DNA of 47,587 bases from Clostridiales bacterium (GCA_015069295.1 SVIW01000012.1:1-47587); one strand, 5' to 3'. Positions 1-8,857 are shown, counted from the first letter of the stretch. Notes: generated by a model not told the origin, from the letters alone. Program-made: numbers and translations.

Positions 1-79
1 TTCCGAACACAGAAGTTAAGCTCTTTTACGCCGAAAGTACTTGCGAGGTATCGCCGGGAGGATAGGTAGCCGCCGCTTT
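1..79 (+). rRNA. 5S ribosomal RNA, 3' part
   Basis: The window opens inside a 5S rRNA gene; its 5' end lies before base 1. The conserved CCGAACACAGAAGTTAAGC block (3-21) and the closing GGATAGGTAGC block (60-70) are present, followed by an intrinsic terminator. This is probably the last gene of an rRNA operon on the plus strand. The exact 3' end is estimated. Confidence 0.93.
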
Positions 80-85
80 TCACTT

Positions 86-113
86 AAAGACAACCTTTTC
101 GGTTGTCTTTTTT
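86..113 (+). terminator. intrinsic terminator after 5S rRNA
   Basis: A 10-bp perfect stem AAAGACAACC / GGTTGTCTTT with a TTTTC loop is followed by a T run. It lies just behind the 5S 3' end and should end the rRNA operon transcript. Confidence 0.9.
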
Positions 114-160
114 CTTTGCTTGGATATCCTATTTGAGCATACCAGGTATGCGTTGAAATT

Positions 161-189
161 AAAAAAGCCCCGCCAAAAGCGGGGCTGTT
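161..189 (-). terminator. intrinsic terminator of the mutarotase gene
   Basis: Read on the minus strand, AGCCCCGC / GCGGGGCT closes over a short loop and is followed by six T. It lies 13 bp behind the stop codon of the minus-strand gene at 202-624. Confidence 0.85.
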
Positions 190-201
190 AAAGGAACAGA
201 A

Positions 202-624
202 TTATTTAATGACGCCTTTTTTAAGAATGATATTAGCGTATACTGCGCCTTCGCCCGTTGCGATAACGGCATAGGCCTTTTTTGCGCGCTCGTAGAATTC
301 GAAACGTTCCAAGTTTCCTGCGCGTAAATTTCCGTCGTGCTTTTTGGCGATGGCGAAATAGCTGTCCCAAATAGCGGGGATGGGGTCGCCGTTCGTCGTT
401 TTCATCAAAAGAAAGTTTTCAAGCGCGTAGGTATCCAAGGGGATCAAGGAAAGTACGGCGTCGAGCATTTCTTCGCCTCCAAGCCCGTCTGCGCGAATTA
501 CCCGTTGTCCGTAGGCCTCAGCGGGGAAGTTACCGTCGGCGATGACGATTTCGTCGCCGTGTCCCATTTCACAAAGAATTTTTAAAAGGGCGGGGGAGAT
601 TATTTTGGGGATATTTTTTAACAT
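202..624 (-). CDS. fucU: RbsD/FucU family sugar mutarotase (FucU-like)
   Basis: 140 aa. The RbsD/FucU fold interconverts pyranose or anomeric forms of fucose or ribose in the cytoplasm. The GHGDEIVIADGNFPA block near residues 21-35 contains the family's catalytic His and Asp, and the whole length matches the family. An upstream in-frame TTG (633) lies only 2 nt behind the AGGAG Shine-Dalgarno, so the ATG at 624, 11 nt behind it, is preferred. The gene is alone, with its own promoter (651-679) and terminator (161-189). No sugar transporter or kinase adjoins it, so the sugar (L-fucose or a relative) is inferred from family similarity only. Confidence 0.85.
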   Translation of the reverse strand: MLKNIPKIISPALLKILCEMGHGDEIVIADGNFPAEAYGQRVIRADGLGGEEMLDAVLSLIPLDTYALENFLLMKTTNGDPIPAIWDSYFAIAKKHDGNLRAGNLERFEFYERAKKAYAVIATGEGAVYANIILKKGVIK

Positions 625-650
625 AAAGACCAATACTCCTTTTTTCTTTT

Positions 651-679
651 AGTCTACCATATTTTTTTGAAAAAGTCAA
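651..679 (-). promoter_or_regulatory. SigA-type promoter of the mutarotase gene
   Basis: On the minus strand TTGACT (674-679) and TAGACT (651-656) are separated by 17 nt, upstream of the AGGAG site and ATG at 624. Confidence 0.65.
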
Positions 680-726
680 CGATTAAGAAAAAAAAGAGCA
701 AGAATACGATAAAAGAACAAAAAAGT

Positions 727-800
727 GGGGCAGGTATGAGGATATTGAACGCGTACCTGCCCTATTGTTTTTTATATATCGAGGGGGCAGGTGTGCGTTG
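727..800. repeat. cluster of three GGGCAGGTAYG motifs in the 634-965 intergenic region
   Basis: GGGGCAGGTATGAG (727-740) is followed by its near inverse ending TACCTGCCC (754-762), making an imperfect palindrome. A third, GTG-variant copy GGGGCAGGTGTGCG starts at 784. Exact GGGCAGGTA or its complement also occurs near 15613, 17268, 19745, 22567, 28935, 33063, 40786, 44616 and 46073. Apart from these copies and the flanking promoters I see no gene in 634-965. Confidence 0.6.
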
Positions 801-841
801 AGTTGGGAAATCTTGTGGAGGGAGAAAGTGTAAAAAAGCTG

Positions 842-870
842 TTGACAAATAAAATACAGAATGTTATAAT
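842..870 (+). promoter_or_regulatory. consensus SigA promoter of the polysaccharide operon
   Basis: TTGACA (842-847), 17 nt, TATAAT (865-870): a perfect consensus. The start is predicted near 877, leaving a leader of about 90 nt before the first gene at 966. The leader contains TATGTATACATA, a short palindrome. No other strong promoter is visible before the terminator at 8881, so the seven genes are probably one transcript. Confidence 0.85.
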
Positions 871-965
871 AATATCGGTTAGGCTCTTTTTATGTATACA
901 TAAAAAGAAAATTTACCCGTAAGAGGAAAACTTTGTTTTAACAGTTAAGAGGAAATTAGAAAAGT

Positions 966-1691
966 ATGTACGGACATTTTTTTAAACGGTTTTTTGATAT
1001 ACTCATCAGCTTTACCGCTTTGGTGATATTGGCGCTTCCGATGCTGATTATTGCTATTATTATCCGCATAGACAGCAAGGGGCCCGCGATCTTTAAAACG
1101 CACCGCGTGGGGAAAAACTGTAAAAGTTTTAAATTCTACAAATTCCGCAGTATGCGAACCGAAGCGCCGGAGGACTGTGCTCCCCGTCTTTTGAAGACGG
1201 AGGATTACGTTACGAAGGTCGGCGCGTTTTTACGAAAGACGAGCTTGGACGAGCTGCCCCAGCTGTTTTGTATTTTAAAAGGGGATATGTCCATTGTCGG
1301 ACCCCGTCCCGCGGGGCTTTCCGAGCAGGACCTTATCGAGGCGAGAGAGCGGCACGGCGCGAATAAAGCGACGCCTGGCCTTACGGGTTTGGCGCAGGTT
1401 TGCGGTAGAGATATTCTTGCCAGCCACCCCGAAGAAAAGGCGAAAATCGACGGCGAGTACGTGCGCAAAATCACGATGTGGGGGGATATTAAGATCTGCT
1501 TTAAGACGATCGGCAAAGTGTTTAAGCACGACGGCGTTGTAGAGGGCGAGGCGGCTTTGGAAGAAGAATTGCCCGAAGAGGCGGAAAAGGAATTGGAAGC
1601 GGCGGAGATTTCCGAGCAGTTAGAATGGCAGGCAACGCACGCAGCGGAAGGATTGCAAGAAACGGGCGAATCGTCCGAGGCGGTCGTATAA
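966..1691 (+). CDS. undecaprenyl-phosphate sugar phosphotransferase (bacterial sugar transferase family)
   Basis: 241 aa. It should transfer a sugar-1-phosphate from a UDP-sugar to undecaprenyl phosphate, starting the lipid-linked repeat unit at the inner membrane. Family hallmarks are an N-terminal hydrophobic hairpin (about 10-35), KTHRVGKNCKSFKFYKFRSM (about 44-63), the catalytic-region block TSLDELPQL, then GDMSIVGPRPA and PGLTGLAQV. It is the short form with only the catalytic domain (PglC/WecP-like), without the extra N-terminal helices of WcaJ. The last ~50 residues form an unusual Glu/Ala-rich tail beyond the normal domain end. A GAGG-type ribosome site lies about 12 nt before the ATG. 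The sugar is not predictable. Confidence 0.9.
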   Translation: MYGHFFKRFFDILISFTALVILALPMLIIAIIIRIDSKGPAIFKTHRVGKNCKSFKFYKFRSMRTEAPEDCAPRLLKTEDYVTKVGAFLRKTSLDELPQLFCILKGDMSIVGPRPAGLSEQDLIEARERHGANKATPGLTGLAQVCGRDILASHPEEKAKIDGEYVRKITMWGDIKICFKTIGKVFKHDGVVEGEAALEEELPEEAEKELEAAEISEQLEWQATHAAEGLQETGESSEAVV

Positions 1692-1707
1692 GCCGTAGGA
1701 GGGAAAA

Positions 1708-2529
1708 ATGAAATTTTCCGTGTTAATGAGCGTATATAAAAACGAGAATCCCGAGTATTTTCAAAGGGCGATGGAGAGCGTTTTGGGACAAACGTTACCG
1801 CCTGATGAAATCGTTTTGGTGCGGGACGGGAAAGTTCCTGATTCGCTGCAAACCGTAATTGATAAGTATTTGGGAAATCCCATCGTAAAATATTGTCCGT
1901 TAGAGGAAAACGTGGGCTTAGGCAACGCGCTCAACGAGGGACTGCAACATGCAACGCACGAATTTGTAGCGCGCATGGATACGGACGATATTTGTTTGCC
2001 TGATCGATTCGAGAAACAAATGCGGTTTTTGCAAGAAAACCCTTCCGTGGATATGCTCGGCGGTCAAATTGAAGAGTTTCTCGAAGAAGAAGAAAACGTA
2101 ATCGCTTTGCGCAACGTGCCTTGTGAGGATGGGGAGATAAAGGAGTTTATCAAAACTCGAAACCCGTTCAATCACCAATCGGTTGTTTTCAAGAAAGAAA
2201 AAGTGCTTGCCGTTGGCGGGTATATAGAACTGCATTATTTGGAAGATTATTATCTTTGGTGTCGGTTGTGGAAATCGGGCGCGACGTTTGCGAATTTGGC
2301 AGACGTATTGGTGAAAGTTCGCACGAGCGAAGATTTGTATAAACGACGCGGGGGGAGAAAATATTTTAAAAGCTTTAAGGCTTTGGAAGCGTATAAAAAA
2401 GGCGTCGGAATGATCGGCGCGGGAAAGAAGTTTAAAAATTTGTGTATTCGATTTGTGCAAACCCACACTCCGAATTTTGTTCGAAAATGGGGATATAATC
2501 GGATGGCGAGAAAAACGGTAAAAAAGTAA
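1708..2529 (+). CDS. family 2 glycosyltransferase
   Basis: 273 aa, GT-A fold. It should add the second or a later sugar to the lipid-linked intermediate on the cytoplasmic face. The N-terminus FSVLMSVYKNENPEYFQRAM and SVLGQTLPPDEIVLVRDG is the nucleotide-binding half; ARMDTDD (about 88-94) carries the DxD metal site; HYLEDYYLW is the acceptor-side ED motif. It resembles AmsE/WaaE-like enzymes. It lies 16 nt after the phosphotransferase gene, with AGGAGG before the ATG. Donor and acceptor cannot be read from sequence. Confidence 0.9.
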   Translation: MKFSVLMSVYKNENPEYFQRAMESVLGQTLPPDEIVLVRDGKVPDSLQTVIDKYLGNPIVKYCPLEENVGLGNALNEGLQHATHEFVARMDTDDICLPDRFEKQMRFLQENPSVDMLGGQIEEFLEEEENVIALRNVPCEDGEIKEFIKTRNPFNHQSVVFKKEKVLAVGGYIELHYLEDYYLWCRLWKSGATFANLADVLVKVRTSEDLYKRRGGRKYFKSFKALEAYKKGVGMIGAGKKFKNLCIRFVQTHTPNFVRKWGYNRMARKTVKK

Positions 2530-2548
2530 ACGTACGCAGGAAAGAAAT

Positions 2549-3733
2549 ATGCAATACTCCATAAAAAAATTGTTCAATCATATCAAGTGGTCAGACATAG
2601 GACATTTTTTCCTGTGTCTGTTCGTCTTTCCTTGGGCAATTTGCGCAAAGCTGTTTTTGCGCGGATATTGGCTAGTTTGCGAGGATAAAAACGAGGCGCG
2701 GGACAACGGGTATCATTTCTTTAAATGGGTGCGCGTCCATCGTCCAAAGCAGAAAATTTTATACGCGATTTGTAAAAAATCTCCCGATTACGACAAAGTA
2801 AAAGGGCTGGGAAAAGTCATCGGCTACGGGACGATTTCTCATTGGTTTTGGTATCTCGTGGCGGATAAAAATATCAGTTCGCAAAAGGGCGGAAAACCTA
2901 ACGCGGCGGTCTGTTATTTCTTCGAGGTCGTTTTAAAATTACGCAAGAAAAACCGCGTTTTCTTACAGCACGGTATCACCGTCAGCAACGGAACTTGGCT
3001 CTATTATAAAAATACGGGCTTTTGGCGGTTTATTACGGCGGCGAAGGACGAGCACGACTACGTAACGGCACAGTTTGGATATCCGAAAGAAAACGTAAAG
3101 CTTTTAGGATTTTCCCGCTTTGACGCGCTGCACGATATCGAGGTAGATAAGGACTTGATTTTGGTAATGCCCTCGTGGCGGCAATGGCTGGGCAGAGAGT
3201 CGCAGGAAAACAAAAACCTCGACTTTACCACGACATCGTATTATCAGCATTGGAACGGATTTTTAAACAGCGAAAAATTAAAAGAGCTTTTAGAAAAGCA
3301 CGATAAAAAATTGCTGTTCTATCCCCATCGCAATATGCAAAAATTCTTGCGGCATTTCTCCGCAAACTCCGATCGTATCGAAATTGCCGACTGGAAGAAG
3401 CACGACATACAGGCGCTTTTGAAACGCGCGGCGCTTATGATTACCGATTATTCGAGCGTCTTTTTCGATTTTTCCTATATGTCCAAGCCCGTTATTTTCT
3501 ATCAGTTTGACGAGCGGGAATTTAGAGAAAAACAGTACGCCGAGGGGTATTTCGATTATCATACTACCGTTTTAGGGGACTTTGCTGCAACGGAAGAAGA
3601 AACGCTGGATTTGTTAGAAAAACAGTTGCAAGACGGGCTTTCCTTGCGCAGCGAAGAGGTGACGAGAAGTTTTTTCCCGCTTTGGGACAAGCATAACAAC
3701 GAACGTATTTACGAAGAGATAAAGCGAAAGTAA
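2549..3733 (+). CDS. CDP-glycerol glycerophosphotransferase family protein
   Basis: 394 aa. Members move glycerol phosphate (or ribitol phosphate) from the CDP-alditol to a lipid-linked saccharide or polymer at the membrane. Visible signatures are FLQHGITVS (about 144-152), GFSRFDAL, VMPSWRQWLG, FYPHRN and the C-terminal ITDYSSVFFDFSYMSKPVIFYQFD, with the two catalytic His positions typical of TagF/TagB. A short hydrophobic or amphipathic N-terminus (about 15-38) fits peripheral membrane binding. The tagD gene at the operon end supplies the matching CDP-glycerol, supporting glycerol rather than ribitol. A second, divergent family member is at 5748. Confidence 0.9.
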   Translation: MQYSIKKLFNHIKWSDIGHFFLCLFVFPWAICAKLFLRGYWLVCEDKNEARDNGYHFFKWVRVHRPKQKILYAICKKSPDYDKVKGLGKVIGYGTISHWFWYLVADKNISSQKGGKPNAAVCYFFEVVLKLRKKNRVFLQHGITVSNGTWLYYKNTGFWRFITAAKDEHDYVTAQFGYPKENVKLLGFSRFDALHDIEVDKDLILVMPSWRQWLGRESQENKNLDFTTTSYYQHWNGFLNSEKLKELLEKHDKKLLFYPHRNMQKFLRHFSANSDRIEIADWKKHDIQALLKRAALMITDYSSVFFDFSYMSKPVIFYQFDEREFREKQYAEGYFDYHTTVLGDFAATEEETLDLLEKQLQDGLSLRSEEVTRSFFPLWDKHNNERIYEEIKRK

Positions 3734-3746
3734 GGAACGAAAGAAA

Positions 3747-5717
3747 ATGACGAAAGACGTTGAAAGAGTTTTTGATAAGGGGTTGCATAGTATTGCGTAC
3801 ACGCTTTTGGGCGTGTTCTTAGCGCGTATTTTCCTTTGCTCGACTTTTTTTGAAATGCCTGCTTTCGTTATTAAAACGTTTACGTATTCGTTGGTCGCTT
3901 TGACGGGGGCGGCGTTGGCGTTTGCTCTGCCAAAGCTTATAAAAAACAAGCTGCTCGTGGCGCTTTGGGTGCTTTTGTTCGCGGCGTTGTTTGCCTCTTA
4001 TTTTCATCACGGTTCGGCGTTGGAATATATCCGCAATACCTTCTTATTGCTGGGCGTTTTGACGATATTGCCCTACGTTCGAATGAAAGAGCGTACTATG
4101 TGGATTTTCATTGGGGCGTTTTTGTTGTACGTGCTGTTGCTGGCGATATTCGTCAATCGCAGTAAAGAATCGGCTGCGTTTATCCAGATGAACACGAACG
4201 ACAGTTCGTTCGTATGCTTTTTGGCGGAGGTGTTGTTGCTTTGCCTTGGCGAGCGCTTTTCAGATTGGAGGAAGAAGTTGTCCTTTTTCTTATTGGCGCT
4301 TGGGACCTTGGTATTGCATATTTTCTTGGGCGGACGATCCACCTTAATCGGTTCGGTGCTGTTTTTAGGGTTTTTCCTTTTAAAGCGCTTGTTTTCCAGG
4401 GTGAATAAGAGTGCAGTCTTTTTCATTGTGGCGGCGGTTTTTGCGTTTGGCGTATTCTTTGCTTATTTCTTTTCGGAAGTTTTATACGATTGGGTGGGCG
4501 GATACGGACAGCTGACTATTTTAGGTAAGGATATTTTCACGGGCAGACAGCGCATTTGGCAAGACGCCTTCGAACAAATCAACGGTGATTGGCTGTTGGG
4601 GCTTGGATATTCGTTCGTTACGTTTTATCGCCAAGGCGACGTGGACAAGCGGGGCTGGAATTTACATAATCAGCCGATGGGCTACTTGATAGGGTTTGGG
4701 GTCATAGCTTTCTTGCTGTATACGTTGCTGTTGTCGCTATTGACGGCGAAAGCGGGAAAGGGCAGAAAATTGACGGTAGGATTTATGATTGCCCTTATCG
4801 TCAACACCTACTTTGATACTAGTCTCTTCTCGACTAGTCGCGTGATGTATTTGCCGATAGCAATCTTTATACTCTATCAAATCGATTGGCGCAAAGAAGA
4901 GGAGAAATGCCCTATAACGTCGATTAGGGAGAAGATTTCGGTCTCGGAAGAAGGGAAAATCGATTTGAAAACTACGGAGGGCGAGAAGATGAAATTGCAT
5001 TATTGCTGGGTCGGCGGCGCGGAGAAAAGCGAAAAGATAAAGAATTGCATCGAAAGCTGGAAACGAGTTTGCCCAAGCGCGGAAATTATCGAATGGAACG
5101 AGGAAAATTACGACGTCAACAAAAACGCGTATATCCGTCAGGCGTACGAGCAAAAGAAATACGCGTTCGTTTCCGATTATATGCGCTTTGATATTTTATA
5201 TCGTTTTGGCGGGGTGTATTTGGATACGGACGTAGAGTTGTTAAAGGATATAACTCCGTTGACCAAGAATAATTTTACGGGTTTCGAATCGGAGAAAAAC
5301 GTAGCGCCGGGCTTGATTCTTTGCGCAAAAGCGGGGAACCCGCTAATGAAAGAAATCGTCGAGTATTACGATAATCAAACGGCGTTTTCCATAGACAAAA
5401 CGGTCGTGCAAATCATGACGGAAATTTTACAAAAGCATGGTTTAAAGCAGGACGGGAGCTTGCAGACGGTCGCCGATTTCGTGATTTATCCCACCGAATA
5501 TTTCAACCCCAAGGGGGGGGAATACGGCAAGGATAAGATCACGGAAAACACCTATTCGATTCACCACTACGAGGCGTCTTGGAAATCTCCGCTCGATCAA
5601 AAGATTATGCGTTATAAGGTAAAATACGGCAACAAAAAGGGTAGAATTTTATTCGCCCTGCGCCATCCGCTATTGACTTTGCAAAAACGCAAAGAGAAAA
5701 AACAAAAGTCGAACTAA
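3747..5717 (+). CDS. fusion: O-antigen ligase/polymerase-like (Wzy) domain plus GT32 glycosyltransferase
   Basis: 656 aa with two normally separate proteins. Residues about 15-390 are a multi-spanning membrane protein with the large loop and ITGRQRIWQDAF / GLGYSF / HNQPMGYL features of Wzy-type polymerases, which join repeat units outside the membrane. Residues 415-656 are a GT32 (OCH1-like) cytoplasmic glycosyltransferase: HYCWVGG at its start, SDYMRFDILYRFGGVYLDTDVE with the DTD metal site near 492-494. The junction is Lys/Glu-rich. An ATG at 4989 (residue 415) has a GGAGG site 8 nt upstream, exactly where an independent GT32 gene would begin, so a separate 242-aa GT32 may also be made. No stop or frameshift separates the halves. 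Confidence 0.85.
   Translation: MTKDVERVFDKGLHSIAYTLLGVFLARIFLCSTFFEMPAFVIKTFTYSLVALTGAALAFALPKLIKNKLLVALWVLLFAALFASYFHHGSALEYIRNTFLLLGVLTILPYVRMKERTMWIFIGAFLLYVLLLAIFVNRSKESAAFIQMNTNDSSFVCFLAEVLLLCLGERFSDWRKKLSFFLLALGTLVLHIFLGGRSTLIGSVLFLGFFLLKRLFSRVNKSAVFFIVAAVFAFGVFFAYFFSEVLYDWVGGYGQLTILGKDIFTGRQRIWQDAFEQINGDWLLGLGYSFVTFYRQGDVDKRGWNLHNQPMGYLIGFGVIAFLLYTLLLSLLTAKAGKGRKLTVGFMIALIVNTYFDTSLFSTSRVMYLPIAIFILYQIDWRKEEEKCPITSIREKISVSEEGKIDLKTTEGEKMKLHYCWVGGAEKSEKIKNCIESWKRVCPSAEIIEWNEENYDVNKNAYIRQAYEQKKYAFVSDYMRFDILYRFGGVYLDTDVELLKDITPLTKNNFTGFESEKNVAPGLILCAKAGNPLMKEIVEYYDNQTAFSIDKTVVQIMTEILQKHGLKQDGSLQTVADFVIYPTEYFNPKGGEYGKDKITENTYSIHHYEASWKSPLDQKIMRYKVKYGNKKGRILFALRHPLLTLQKRKEKKQKSN
4976..4991 (+). 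promoter_or_regulatory. internal ribosome binding site and ATG for a separate GT32 product
   Basis: GGAGG (4976-4980) lies 8 nt before an in-frame ATG (4989-4991). The protein starting there begins MKLHYCWVGG, the usual N-terminus of GT32 enzymes. This suggests recent fusion by loss of an intergenic stop, or deliberate production of both forms. Confidence 0.6.
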
Positions 5718-5747
5718 CAAAGAAAAAATTACGGGAGGGATTGTCAA

Positions 5748-6947
5748 TTGAATACGTTTTTGAAATTGTTACGCTACAATCTTACGCCCGTAAAGAAGGG
5801 CAGATGGGTATTTACCAGTTTCCGCGGCCATTATTCGGACAATCCGAAAGCGATTTCGGAAAAACTGCACGACCTCGCGCCCGAGATAGAAATCGTTTGG
5901 TTGGTAGAGGAACGGTTTTTGTCCTTATTGCCTAGCTACGTTACAGGCGTGGAGATCCATACGAAAGCGGCGGAAAAATACCGCGCGTCGGCGCAGGTTT
6001 TGGTGGATAACGTCTATGCCGAGCGGGCTTGTCCCTTACAAGGAAAAGGGTTTGCAACGAGATTAAAAGCGGGCTTGCTCTCCTTTTTCTATAAGACGAA
6101 ATCGAAAAAACAAAAGGTGTTTACCACCTGGCACGGCACGCCGTTAAAGCGAATGGGCAAGGACCAAATCGGCAGCACGGCCTCGGGTTTCGTTGGACAA
6201 AAAACGGTGGGGTTGATGGGGAATCGTTTCACCGCCGAGATCATAGAGGGGATTACTTACGGAAAAATCAAGACGGTGTTGACGGGTTCGCCTCGCAACG
6301 ACTGCTTGTTGGTAGACGAAGACAAAGCAAAGATAAAGAAAAATCTGGGCTTACCGACGGATAAAAAATTGGTATTGTTTGCGCCTACCTTCCGCAACGA
6401 CGGCAAGGATTTACACGAACAGAACATAGAAAGGAGTGGTTTGGGGCAGTTGCAAGCAATTGATTTTGAACGCCTTTTTGCCACATTGAAGGAAAAATTT
6501 GGGGGCGAGTTTGCGCTTGTCTGCCGTTTCCATTACCACGTGGAAAACGCGGTGGATTGGGCGGCGCTGGAAAAATTGAGCGGCGGCAGAATTTTTAACG
6601 GCAATCTGCACGACGACATGGCGGCGTACTTGGCGTGCGCAGACGTTTTGATTACGGACGCGAGCTCGTCGATGTTCGATTTTGCGTTGACCAAACGCCC
6701 TTGTTTCTTATTCTTCCCCGATTTGACCTATTACGAGGAAAAAGAACGTGGTTTTTATCTGCCGATAACGACTTTGCCTTTTCCCGTTAGCGAAAATTTT
6801 GAAACGCTGCTGCAAACGATAACCTCGTTTTCAAAAGAGGAGTATCTTAATGGGCTTGTTTCCTTGGAGAAAGACTTGGGCTATGCAGAGGACGGCTCTG
6901 CCGCAGAAAACGCCGTAAAATACATACTAGAGAGGACGGGGGAATGA
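5748..6947 (+). CDS. CDP-glycerol glycerophosphotransferase family protein (second copy)
   Basis: 399 aa. It belongs to the same enzyme family as 2549-3733 but is divergent in sequence. Signatures are FTTWHGTPLKRMG (about 124-136), a TGSPRND block, VLFAPTFRND, FRFHYH-like His region (CRFHYHVENA), and LITDASSSMFDFALTKRPCFLFFPD. The start codon is TTG at 5748: GGGAGGG at 5733-5739 is 8 nt away and no ATG fits as well. The following gene overlaps by 4 nt (ATGA). Two transferases in one operon suggest either a primer and a polymerase (TagB/TagF-like) or two different glycerol-phosphate substitutions; sequence does not decide between them. Confidence 0.88.
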   Translation: MNTFLKLLRYNLTPVKKGRWVFTSFRGHYSDNPKAISEKLHDLAPEIEIVWLVEERFLSLLPSYVTGVEIHTKAAEKYRASAQVLVDNVYAERACPLQGKGFATRLKAGLLSFFYKTKSKKQKVFTTWHGTPLKRMGKDQIGSTASGFVGQKTVGLMGNRFTAEIIEGITYGKIKTVLTGSPRNDCLLVDEDKAKIKKNLGLPTDKKLVLFAPTFRNDGKDLHEQNIERSGLGQLQAIDFERLFATLKEKFGGEFALVCRFHYHVENAVDWAALEKLSGGRIFNGNLHDDMAAYLACADVLITDASSSMFDFALTKRPCFLFFPDLTYYEEKERGFYLPITTLPFPVSENFETLLQTITSFSKEEYLNGLVSLEKDLGYAEDGSAAENAVKYILERTGE

Positions 6948-8446
6948 AATCGGTACTGTCGCGTTGGCGGAATATGCCAGTTTCGGCTCGTTCCGCTATC
7001 ATATTTGTAATCAGTTCGTTTGCGCTCAAAGGCATCGCTTTTTTAACGACGCCGATTTTCACCCGTTTGCTGTCGCAAGAACAATACGACGTCATTACGA
7101 CGTACGGCGCGTGGACGACCATATTAGAAGTGTTTGCCTTGCTGGGTATGACCTCGGCGGGGGTATTTAACGTTGGATTGAACGATTATAAGGGTAGGCG
7201 AGATTCGTATATCGCCTCGGTGTTGTTGCTTTGCAACCTCGTTACGATCGTCTTTTTCGTCGGGGTCTTTGCCGTCAAACAATGGGTGGGAGACACGTTT
7301 TCCGTCAGCAATAACTTGTTGTTTTTAATGTTCATGAATATGCTTTTCCACCCTGCGCACGTCTTTTGGATTACTAGACAAAAATACGAATACAAATACA
7401 AACTCGCGTTCGTATTGACGGTTGGGGCGGCGGTGCTGTCGCAACTGTTCTCTATCCTCTGCGTTACGTTCTACGACGGCACGAACGCGGGCGAAGTCAA
7501 GCTTTGGTCGATGACCCTCGTCAATATTGCGTTTAGCTTGCCGTTATATTTCTACATCTACGGCAAGGGGCTTTCTAAAAAGATTTTCTCCTATTGGAAA
7601 CCGATTTTATTGTTGGCGCTTCCCTTGTTGCCGCACTATTTGGCGCAGCACGTTATGAGCTCGGCAGACAGAATCATGCTCGAATCGATGATGCCCGAGG
7701 GGGTGGCGGCGATTTATGCGGTGGTGGCAAACGTGGGGATGATTGCCTCGCTGATTTGGACGTCCGTCAACGCATCGCTCGTGCCGTTTACCTTTGATAA
7801 ACTAAACGTTAAGGACCATAAACCCATCAACCGCACGGTGATTTTATTGTTGGCGTTCTTTGCCGTGGCGTGCGTGGGCGTATCGCTGATTGCGCCGGAG
7901 ATTATGAAAATCCTTGCGCCCGAAAGCTATTACGGTGGGGTGTACGCCGTACCGCCCGTGGCGGCAGTCGCCTTTTTGACGGCGCTGTATAACGTGTATG
8001 CGAACGTCGAATTTTACCATAAGAAGACGGGATTTATCGCCCTGTCCACGATTGTGGCAACGATAATTAATATCGGCTTGAATTGGTGGTTGATTCCCAA
8101 ATACTCGTACGTGGGCGCGGCGTATACGACGCTTATTTCGTATTCGGTGCTCGTCCTTATGCACTATTTGGGGTATAAGCGCGCGGCGAAAGGGAAGAAG
8201 ATTTACAACAACGCGTTGATATTCCTTTTGGCGCTCGTCTGCGTTGGGTTGTGTTTACTTAGCAGTTTGCTATATTTTAGTATCGCGATCCGCTACGTGT
8301 TGGTTGGATTGGTATTGTTGGTTGCTATTTGGAAACGCAAAACGATTCTTAATCTATTAAAACGGAAAAAACCGACGGCGAAAAAATCGCAAGAAAATAT
8401 CCCGACGGCGGAAGCGCTGCCGATGGGCGAGGATAAGGAGGCATAA
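6944..8446 (+). CDS. polysaccharide flippase (Wzx-like, MATE/MOP superfamily)
   Basis: 500 aa. It should move the completed undecaprenyl-linked repeat unit across the membrane before polymerisation by the Wzy-like protein. About 14 hydrophobic segments are visible, beginning SAIIFVISSFALKGIAFLTTPIFTRLLSQEQYDV, a characteristic opening of polysaccharide biosynthesis proteins of this superfamily. The segment SADRIMLESMMPEGVAAIYAVVANVG is the conserved half-repeat. The last ~45 residues are charged (Lys-rich then Glu-rich) and probably cytoplasmic. It overlaps the previous gene by ATGA, so translation is likely coupled. Confidence 0.92.
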   Translation: MKSVLSRWRNMPVSARSAIIFVISSFALKGIAFLTTPIFTRLLSQEQYDVITTYGAWTTILEVFALLGMTSAGVFNVGLNDYKGRRDSYIASVLLLCNLVTIVFFVGVFAVKQWVGDTFSVSNNLLFLMFMNMLFHPAHVFWITRQKYEYKYKLAFVLTVGAAVLSQLFSILCVTFYDGTNAGEVKLWSMTLVNIAFSLPLYFYIYGKGLSKKIFSYWKPILLLALPLLPHYLAQHVMSSADRIMLESMMPEGVAAIYAVVANVGMIASLIWTSVNASLVPFTFDKLNVKDHKPINRTVILLLAFFAVACVGVSLIAPEIMKILAPESYYGGVYAVPPVAAVAFLTALYNVYANVEFYHKKTGFIALSTIVATIINIGLNWWLIPKYSYVGAAYTTLISYSVLVLMHYLGYKRAAKGKKIYNNALIFLLALVCVGLCLLSSLLYFSIAIRYVLVGLVLLVAIWKRKTILNLLKRKKPTAKKSQENIPTAEALPMGEDKEA

Positions 8447-8449
8447 ATT

Positions 8450-8857
8450 ATGAAAAGAGTCATCACTTACGGAACGTTTGATTTGCTGCATTACGGGCAT
8501 ATCAATTTGTTGCGACGCGCAAAGGCGCTTGGTGACTATTTGGTCGTTGCGCTGTCCACGGACGAATTCAATTCGATTGAAAAGGGCAAGAAAACCTATT
8601 TTTCGTACGAGCAGAGAAAACTGTTGCTCGAATCCTTGCGCTACGTTGATTTGGTAATCCCCGAAAGCGGTTGGGATCAAAAAGCGGAAGACGTAAAGCT
8701 GTATAAGATTGATACGTTCGTAATGGGCGACGATTGGGAGGGCAAGTTTGATTTTTTGAAAGAGCATTGCGAAGTCGTCTATTTGCCCCGCACGCCGGAG
8801 ATTTCCACTACGCAGATTAAAAAAGACCTTTTTGAAAAGGATATCTCGAAAAAGTAA
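8450..8857 (+). CDS. tagD: glycerol-3-phosphate cytidylyltransferase
   Basis: 135 aa. It makes CDP-glycerol from CTP and sn-glycerol-3-phosphate in the cytoplasm, the donor for the two glycerophosphotransferases upstream. It has the nucleotidyltransferase signature YGTFDLLHYGH (7-17, HxGH at 14-17) and the closing RTPEISTTQIK, the family's ISTT motif. The length matches TagD. It is the last gene of the operon, 3 nt after the flippase gene, and is followed by a strong terminator. Its presence is the best evidence that the polymer carries glycerol phosphate. Confidence 0.93.
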   Translation: MKRVITYGTFDLLHYGHINLLRRAKALGDYLVVALSTDEFNSIEKGKKTYFSYEQRKLLLESLRYVDLVIPESGWDQKAEDVKLYKIDTFVMGDDWEGKFDFLKEHCEVVYLPRTPEISTTQIKKDLFEKDISKK

